Below are positions 56,133-64,000 of a stretch of DNA of 64,000 nt, piece by piece. The position numbers and the translations under genes are program-made. The stretch's first letter is position 1. Every line of letters starts with the position of its first letter. The stretch is taken from positions 22,577,292-22,641,291 of the forward strand of contig NC_088312.1 in the NCBI RefSeq assembly GCF_910592395.1, read 5' to 3'. Source of the stretch: Lineus longissimus. Its lineage: Eukaryota; Nemertea; Pilidiophora; Heteronemertea; Lineidae. The notes beneath the pieces are model-generated. The model was not told the DNA's origin, searched no databases, and saw nothing but the letters and a program-made list of their open reading frames with translations.

Positions 56133-58335
56133 CTGGAATGGAAACGAGGGAAATGCTCGTAAAATAGTTCTTATGGAGACTAAAGTTTTGTAAATTGTTT
56201 CCTTAAAGTGCTTATGATCTTTTGTTTTGTTATGTATTTGCAAGGAAAATAAATAGGGGAGTTTTTCAAAATTGAAGGCGTGTAGGATTTATTCAAGATT
56301 TGCTAGGATGCATTTCTCAGGGTCAACATATTCCAATCCAAGGGTTTCGTTGTAGTGGTTTGGTTCAAATAACTTCGTTGGTCTATTTCTTCATGGGTTT
56401 AAACACTGAAACAAACACTGAACAAAGAATCCACAATTTAAGCTTGGTGTCGACTGAGGAGCCTGTGGTGTGCAAAACAAAATACAGTCAATCGAGGGAG
56501 GCAGTGCAAGGAACAGGGAAGAAAGCACAGGAGGAATATGAAAAATTGAATTTGAAACTGCTTTGGTTATTCAACATGCATAACCAAATAGATCTGACCA
56601 CACTTAGAAATAGCAACAGAATAGAAAATGATTTTACAGATTTTTTGTAAAATTATTCTGCAGATTTGTTGATTTTTTTCGGTTTCAGTGTGTTTGAAGT
56701 CAGACAATTCCATATTCAATTGACATAAATCCACACAGCGAGCGAGACATGAATAGCTAGCTGCCCCGTGGCAGCTATATGAAGAAGGGTTCATGATCCG
56801 CATGGTTCAGCGAAAGGACATCCATGTTTTTTTCAACAGAAAACATCGACTTGTTTGGCATCTTCTGAATGGTGGCAGGATAAAGATGGTGAATTAATGA
56901 GAACGAAAGAGGAGGGACGAAGCGTGACGAAGTGGACGAGACTGCATGAAAAAGCGATCGGTACTAGCACAAGGCTTCACGAATACACCACGTAATAGCC
57001 GCTATTAGCCGCTAATGCTATGAAACTGAGACACACCTGGACTCATCATCCATTTTCAGGCTCATGGCGGAGGACTGGTGGTGCCTGTGGTGATGATGGT
57101 GCCTGAAAATGGATAAAACCAGGTCGCCATTAATTAAATGTGATAAAGCACATTTTTGAAGAGGGGAGTCGTCTGGATCGTCTGGTAGAGTAGTTAGCAT
57201 ATTCTTATAACTTGCTTTCCGAGTCAAAACCATATGAGTCATATTTCAGTACTTCCTTCTCCCCTTTAACCATCCTTTCTTCCAAGAAAGTTTAAGAAAT
57301 TTCTACTTGAATGTTAGAAGGTTCTTTGTATTATAATCCATTAATGGTAAATCTGTGGCTTCACTAAATTTATCAGCTTACTAAGCAATTTTTGCAGCTA
57401 AACATTTTCGTCACAACGAACCGAAATTTAAATAAAAGACTACAGAAGATGGATGGAAGAGAACTGATGATGAAAGGGTTAATATGACGTGATGAAAATC
57501 TGATATCAGTGACTGCTTATTGCTGAGGAACAAAGCAAACTTGAAAATGCGATGTTTCAAAGCAGATTAGGCAAGGTGTTTGGTAGCAAATATCGTAAGA
57601 TAAAATGTTGTGTTCAAAAGAAACACAAAAAGATGATTGAGTGAGAACGTCTGCTTTTGGGATCTGTTTGCTTATGTTGAAGCTGATGATGTTGACATGT
57701 TACAAGATGGCCGCCAGTGACAAGATGGCCGCCAATGTCCACTGAAGGACAAGTGGCTTAATACTTGGTTTGATTTAGTTTCTGATTCATAAAGCTTTAG
57801 GTCTGTGCTGGTGAGCACATCAGGTTATCAGCGCCATCCGCATGATCTCCTGCTATATATAGGTAGTTCTTTATTGGGAAAGGAGCCTGAGCAAGTCTTA
57901 TGAAGAAGGATCAGGTCAAATATCGCTGCCATTGAGCAGGATTATTTCCAGTTCGGAAATAGGGAATCATGAGGTGCTGATTTTGTGATATCAATATGTG
58001 ATTTCGTATTGGTTGGTTTGGATCTATTTGGGTTAGGAGGAAGATGGAAGTACTGATCAAAATATGATGAAATGAATGGATGAATGGCAGGATATGATGA
58101 AATGATGAGAAAATAAACTGAGCAAATGATGTTAAAAAATATCAAAATGCAATGATGATGTGCCAAATCAGATCGGGAATGTTCAGTGCAGAAGGATAAG
58201 AATATGCTGTAGACAGTTTCTAAGGTTAATTCAAATAACCAAGGGAATATAAACAGTCGCACAGTTCAAAGTAAGAAACTCAGGAGAAGACTCTAAAAGG
58301 AAAATCGGGTATTCGTTCTAAGATTTGAAACCTAC
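56133..58335 (-). other. Intron inside CUB 3
   Basis: 2.2 kb. Phrases CAAGATGGCCGCCA(G/A)TG are tandemly duplicated near 57703-57737, and ATGATGAAATGAATGGATG-like runs occur near 58060. No exon recognised. Confidence 0.55.
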
Positions 58336-58522
58336 CCTCGGCCTCCGTTAACGGGCAGCTGGAATTTCTCGAAGTTCAGGCGCACTTTCTCGAGGTTCTG
58401 CTTGTCCATGAATCCGTCGATGTAGTATCGGCATGTGACGTTCAATGGGTAGGCGTGGGGGTAGTTGGGTGAGGTGATGGTTCCGTTGCTCTCGCCAGCG
58501 CTCAGTACCCTCATGTCGCATT
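58336..58522 (-). CDS. CUB/LDLa receptor: first half of CUB 3
   Basis: 187 bp. Acceptor GTGTCTTACAG; entry phase 1, exit phase 2 before GTAGGT. Begins ECDMRVLSAGESNGTITSPN, includes YPHAYPLNVTCRYYIDG and KVRLNFEKFQLPV. The exit phase matches the next exon, and the junction restores G-C-P-N-G-Y-V, the usual CUB third-cysteine position. Contains NVT and NGT glycosylation sequons. Confidence 0.9.
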
Positions 58523-60122
58523 CTGTAAGACACGAAATGAAAACAAGGTTAAGAAACATGCTTGGAATCATAGTCAGTTTAGGTGATTTCATTTCCCTGG
58601 CCGATTCGAACCCGACTGGTCAAAACCAATTTCGAGTCCCAGCGGACCACGAAAACCCGACGAAGCATAACAGATCCCCTTAATGCACTCCATCCATTCA
58701 TAAGTATAAGACCAGTCAGTGAGGGACAGATAAGGACGCCATTAATATCAGACGAGCTGTGATATATGGAGACAAGTCTCCATTAGGGGCGGCTGACCTT
58801 TCTAGGCTCATTATGACCCCTAGGCCATCAACAATGTGTAATGGCGCAAAGAATCTCATAATAGGATACAATGACCATAATACGAAAATCACACGCCGTT
58901 GTTATAAATGAAGTAATTGTACGCATGATTTTCCCATACTCGAGAGTAACTAACTTCTGAAAAAATAAGTTACTGATATTTTTGATTTGATTGCTTCGGT
59001 AGATTTGATCAGAGACCATGTGACGTTAACGTGCTGTGCTGTTGCGGCCACCGTGGAAAAACTCATCCGAAGGGAGATTCGATATTCCACGGTAGCACTG
59101 TAGTCGATTCTAGAATTACGTTTTAGAAATGCTCGAGCGATTCTGCGCTGGTCAATACTGGACATGTCATCTTTGGTAAGATTTATTGATGGGGACGAAA
59201 AACTTGATATGATATGATGCAACGTAGCCGGAGGCAATAGCCGGCAAAAACGATGTCTTCATCATAGATTGGTTGCACCTGCTGTGCTTAATAGAGCGCG
59301 ACATGGCGACTGGTTGCCAAAGATTAACCTAAAGCGAATTACAATTCTTTCCAAGCAAAGACCAAGCGCTGTGATAAATTTTTAAGCTGCCAGGAAACGC
59401 GAATAAGTGGTTTTATGGTTAGTCCCCACGGTAACCACTTGAGATGAATTTGATTAAAGACCATGAGTAAAAGTGTTGTCAGAAAATCCCTATTAGAGAA
59501 AGCCCGACCCATAAGACTAACAAAGATTACATCATAAGGCTTCCGTTGTGGTGGTCTGTACTCTTGGCACTGATGGTGATTCTGACACAATGTGACAGAA
59601 TGTTCAGTAAGGCACCAAGATGACCAGTAGGATTCTAACCATCTGCCCGAAGCTTCGTCACTAAGTGATACCCAGACAGAAACGAGAGCTAATAGATCAC
59701 GGCTAATGAATGGTGAGGTGTGGAGGCGAGTAGATCACCTCTGGTGAAAGGCCACATCATATCATGTCTTAAATGATTAGACAGAAGAATAGACGACCAC
59801 AGGCCGCGCCATTAACTAATAAAGGCTAAAGAGGAGAGAGAGAGGAAGGGGAAGAGTCAGTTATTCGGCTTTGCTTCTTCAGAATCAAACTTTCCAAAAG
59901 TCAAATGATCTAAAAGAAAGCTGTTGACTTGAAAGGGTGCTCTTTTTTAAGTTTCTAAGAGTTTCCTTTTCATTTTGGTTCTCAGAACTTATCCGAAGAA
60001 AACTTGGCTAATATTAGAAACTTGAAAGGATCTGTGGGCGTCTTGGAAAGTTTGGTTTGTGGAGAAGCTTCTTGTCACCAAAGACTGACTCGGAAACAAG
60101 TCGGAAGTCTCGAAAAACTTAC
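58523..60122 (-). other. Intron between CUB 2 and CUB 3
   Basis: 1.6 kb, no repeats of note and no exon recognised. Confidence 0.5.
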
Positions 60123-60847
60123 CAGTTCCGCGGATGTGGTGAGCGTTGGATCCCTGGATGAAGTTAAGCTTAACGAATTTGTCGCTGAAGGTGTACTGGG
60201 CCTTGAATCCGGTGCGTTCGATTTCGTAGTCCTTCTGGAGTTCCCAGTATGGCTTGTAGGGCTTGGCAGTTGGCTGGACGCGTCCGGACTTGGTGACGAA
60301 TTCGATGTGGAGGGCCTCGCTGGTGGAGAAGATGGTCAGTTTCTTGTGCTTGCCGCAGTAGGTTCCGATGATGGGGGTCTGGCTCGTGTATCCATCGTAG
60401 ATGCGGACAAAGTCGAAGGGGCAATGGTCACCACCGCTGAAGAGGTCGAAGACTTCGAAGTCGAGCTTGATACGTTCACCCTGTCGTCCCTGGAGGTTGT
60501 AGAAGCAGTAAGCGTTGTCTGGGTAGATTCCGGGGAAGGTGGGCGACATGATCATTCCGGTGGGCTTGTTCCTTGAGTGGATGGTGTAGCCGCATTTGTT
60601 AGGTGCTGGGGTTCCCATATTGTATTGCTCGTCATCAATGAAGGCATAGTTTCCGAAGAATCCCTGGGCAGTCTTGCCGTCTCCGTCGGTGAAGAATCCA
60701 ACAATGAAGGTCTGTCCGCTTGAAACCATTGCTGGTGGTTCATCTCCATCCTGGTCACCGCAGTAGCGTCCCTGTAGGGGGATGTCGAGTAAGTCCTGTT
60801 CTGGGTATTCACCTTGGGTGTAGATGTCGACGTAGTCACGTTCGCAC
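60123..60847 (-). CDS. CUB/LDLa receptor: second half of CUB 1 and complete CUB 2
   Basis: 725 bp. Acceptor CTTGTTTCTTGCAG; entry phase 2 (G|TGC GAA CGT), exit phase 1 before GTAAGT. CUB 1 second half: CERDYVDIYTQG, GRYCGDQDGD, GFFGNYAF. CUB 2: KCGYTIHSRNKPTGMIMSPT, FPGIYPDNAYC, KLDFEVFDLF, CPFDFVRIYDG, TYCGKHKK, TGFKAQYTF. CUB 2 carries the Glu/Asp residues used for calcium in cbCUB domains. The intron before C-x-x-DYV falls at the same place and phase as in CUB 3. The gene continues upstream beyond the window. Confidence 0.9.
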
Positions 60848-63800
60848 CTGCAAGAAACAAGCGGAAGAAACCGTTGAGGAACACATTCAAGAGAAAATCT
60901 GATTCAAGAAGCAATAGTGAAGAACCTTGAAAAGAGCTAATTTGAGGCTGCAATCCGTAAGATTTGTTCATCTGCTTTCATAGGATCTGAGGTCTGATTA
61001 AGCTGCTTGGTATTCATGGCAAGATCAGAGATTGGGAAGCATTGGGATTGCTGTCATGTGCCAAGTCCCTCAAAGATCTGGCTTAGCGTCTGCTTTAAAC
61101 CCAGGAGCAGACGTATCATGAAATGAAGCAGACGTGAATTGAAGAAGGAAGTAAATCATTTCCTTTTGAGCGGAAGTTGATAATTTCATTTTCTTAAAGT
61201 TCAATTTGTAAACAAATTCATCAAGCTTTCAAATGGATAATTTTATCAAAGTACTTTATGTTAAGTTCAGTCTGGGGAATTGCGTAGTTGATTGATTGCA
61301 AATGATAACATTTGTAATTAACAAGTATTTTTCCTGCGTCATTTACTGTTATCATCAAAGAGCTAAGTCTATGCGCGGCCAACAATGGTGTTTATTTCAC
61401 AAAAGCAATAAACAGCGATTGTCAATAAAGCCTTGTGCCGGGAGGAAAATCAATCGCCATTATCATCAACAACGCAAAGGATTCTGGTTACTTTGTTAAG
61501 AATATAATAGGTCACAGGATACGCCTAGGCGGAAGGCGGATTATACTAAATAAGGGCAGGTTTCCAACAAATGACGTCAATGGTCGTATGCTTCGTTACC
61601 AATGGTTACTTCTATTGATAGAGATGAAAGATTTTATTTGAAAAAATAGAAATTTCCAATCTATCGATTTGAAACTGTATTGGTATACGTACTGATGATG
61701 CTGTTGAGCTATTTTTATCAAGGTTAAACTTAGGGTTCAAATTGATTTTTGCGTCTATTTTTGACAAGAATCAATTCAAATTGGTTTTGGTTGGACAATT
61801 TTGAGTTACCGGGAGAATTTCCTGCCGTTGACAAGATGGTTACCCCCCACAAGGAACTCATCTTCACCCGATATAGCCCCATTCAGAACTGCAGAAAATA
61901 ATTTCCTGTTCGATAGAAAATGTTTCACAAGCTGACAATGGTTTGTAATCGAATTTCTGACACTTCTTAAGATGAGGCATGGCATAAAATAAAAGTCTCA
62001 AAGTGTCAACCCGGAATATCATGGTAGCTCAATAATGTTTTTTAGAGTATTAATACTTCAAATTTCAAGTTAATATCAACTTTAACTGTTATCCTCTAAG
62101 CTTCTCGCTCTCTCGAACCAATATCGCTTTTAAATCCCAAATGATCGTCACCAACCGTGGTATTCTGACCTTTATCTTTATGTTAATTGCCAGTACTGTC
62201 AGAGACCAGGGTAGAATAATTCCACCAGTGAAATAATCCCCAAGGGAAGCGTAGAGATGAGAGTAATTCCATAGGAGATTTCTTGTTAAAATCGTGAATG
62301 TTAGAGCCAAGATATATACAAGTTGTCGCAAGACATAAAACCGATCATTGGGTGAAATTAAGCAGAAATATTCAATCAAAGCATGGTTTCTTTTTAATAT
62401 TGTTACCCCACAGGGAATAATCCTTCAGAAGAGTACAATGTATCTTAGAAGGTTGTATCTAAGGATAATGAGAATATTCTTGTTAGGTACGGGACCGTAA
62501 AACCTAGACGATTTTGACGAAGGAGAATGGCGATGTTATGAGAAGGCACTGGACTGTGTTGGATGCATATTGCATTCGTTATTGGACCCAATAATTAATT
62601 CATCCCCCAAGCAATGTCAAGTGCACCATATATACAACATGAATGCAGAGAGATGTCAAAATGATTCTGGTCAAATATTAACTAGGGACGTATCAGCGGG
62701 AAGAAAAACCAAATGTCGATATGTTGGTTAAGGTCACCAGACTAATTGCCAAAACGTTCCAATTTTTTTCTTACATAGGGAGAAGTTAGCGGCAGACATT
62801 TTCATAGCGAGCCTGTTGATTATACAAGTCTGCGTCTGTTACTGTAATCATTGCCATGGGGGAACAAGATGCCAGAAATGTTGACGAATGGTGGCAACAA
62901 GCCCCGAGGGGGACGACCAATTACATCAATTTGACCATGGTATTTGTTGTTCTGTAAGAGCCAAGTCACAAGATTCATGAGGGATATTGATGTCCGAGTA
63001 ATTACCTTAATAGCAGATGCGAAGCAATAAAACCTTATACATTTGGTGTAGGTCACACGATTGGCGTTTCAAATGACATGAATTGCTTTGCCAAGTTATG
63101 GTGTGAGATTGAGAAAGATTTGAGCTGCTATAAGCTCTTGCAATCAAATCAAATTTGTAGTGGATTTTGCTGAAGTGTATTGGTCTTTCGAACTGGATAC
63201 TTCAAAGCCTCAACCGAGACTTAAACTCTGATCCTGTTAGCTCTGAAGGCCAACTTTGAAGTAATTTGTTGTCTGGTTGTCAATTTGAATGCTGGTCTGG
63301 TATAAGAGTAATAGGCTCGTCAACAAAGATGTATACTATGTATTTTACCAGGACCTAACCGAGTGGAAAAATGTCGAAAGTAGGCAATTGGTTCCCATGA
63401 GGGTAGTGTTGGTTGGCATTCTGGCTGGACCATTAGCAAAAGAAAAACACAACAGCGGACCCCAAAGCTAGTTTATGGCAAGCTGTGCCTGACAACCATG
63501 GACATTTTACAGATAGCCAAATGATTTATCGAATGGGCAACTTTCGGTGAATACCAACTTCTTTCTCAGCAAATTTATTGTATATCAATCATTTTTATTT
63601 GCGTTTAGACGATTTAGGGAACCAGCACAGGTTCTCTGATGGTTGTAAATATGCAAAGTGGCGGGTTAAGGGCCTTTACGTGTCCTGTACTTCGACTAGA
63701 TCAACATCAACATTCCTAGTGAAGCAAAACCTGGAGTGACTCACCAGGTAGTTTACAATTTCGTCTCCGTTACAATAGACAAAAGGGAGGGTAATTTCTA

Positions 63801-64000
63801 TTCTTTTTCACCTGTTATCTCACGTTATGGTTAATGTTCAAGAATGTTCTGTATGAAGCCTTTGGCATTTCTAAACAATGAGTAGAAATTTGAGAGCTGA
63901 GAGGCCCAAGCTTCTCTAAACAAGTCAAAAAATAGCCATTGGAAAAAAGCAAGGTTCCAATGACCATCTGTATATCAAATCCCAATGTTGGAATGCTGGA
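60848..64000 (-). other. Upstream intron of the CUB gene
   Basis: 3.15 kb with no further CUB exon recognised; the missing first half of CUB 1, the signal peptide and the start must lie beyond 64000 unless a small exon escaped me. Confidence 0.5.

Noticed and set aside
60004-60576. 190-codon plus-strand frame, and similar at 55211-55651 and 48643-48944
   Set aside because: Antisense shadows of the CUB and transmembrane exons, whose minus-strand translations have clear domains.
62089-63056. Minus-strand frames as further CUB exons
   Set aside because: No cysteines, SPxYP or GFxxxY hallmarks and no acceptor of the right phase.

Overview
This is a window of nuclear DNA from an animal. Coding exons are short, separated by introns with GT/AG borders and pyrimidine-rich acceptors, and the introns are full of minisatellites, foldback/MITE elements and decayed retroelements. 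C2H2 zinc fingers and a CUB/LDLa receptor both point to a bilaterian. The repeat style suggests a marine invertebrate, possibly a lophotrochozoan, but I cannot fix the phylum. Nothing bacterial or viral is visible.

Plus strand, about 2.9-37.5 kb: one large transcription unit. Two upstream exons in phase 0 encode a coiled-coil module (2938-3651) and a Ser/Thr/Pro-rich linker (3989-4615). They are followed by at least 21 separate exons (called T1-T21 here). Each begins at a 3' splice site in phase 0, encodes 2-12 C2H2 fingers and ends in its own stop codon. All 21 acceptors checked by hand keep the same phase, and several exons have poly(A) hexamers downstream. The layout matches the Drosophila lola/mod(mdg4) principle: a constant dimerisation half spliced to one of many alternative zinc-finger C-termini. 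Here the constant half is a coiled coil instead of a BTB domain. The array shows birth and death: near-duplicate neighbours (T18-T20), a finger exon broken by a nonsense codon (T11), and at least five decayed finger relics between exons.

About 37-44.6 kb: a repeat-rich spacer with 81-bp, 32-bp and 27-bp arrays, a dead LINE carrying an RNase H domain, and a composite tandem repeat.

Minus strand, 48.6-60.8 kb and continuing beyond the window: the 3' part of a type I membrane protein gene. Five recognised exons have mutually compatible phases and encode five CUB domains (the first only as its second half), one LDLa domain, a transmembrane helix and a short basic tail. This is the domain order of nematode LEV-10 and resembles Neto-type receptor auxiliary proteins. 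The two genes converge tail to tail.

Unusual items include a 39-unit 54-bp minisatellite with an 8-unit higher-order repeat, a 34-bp array in which most units look like a 3' splice site just before T10, a 47-bp array that supplies the stop codon of T7, a perfect 98-bp inverted repeat, a piggyBac-type MITE 45 bp from the T5 acceptor, a Harbinger-type MITE, and seven TAATCC sites in 141 bp.
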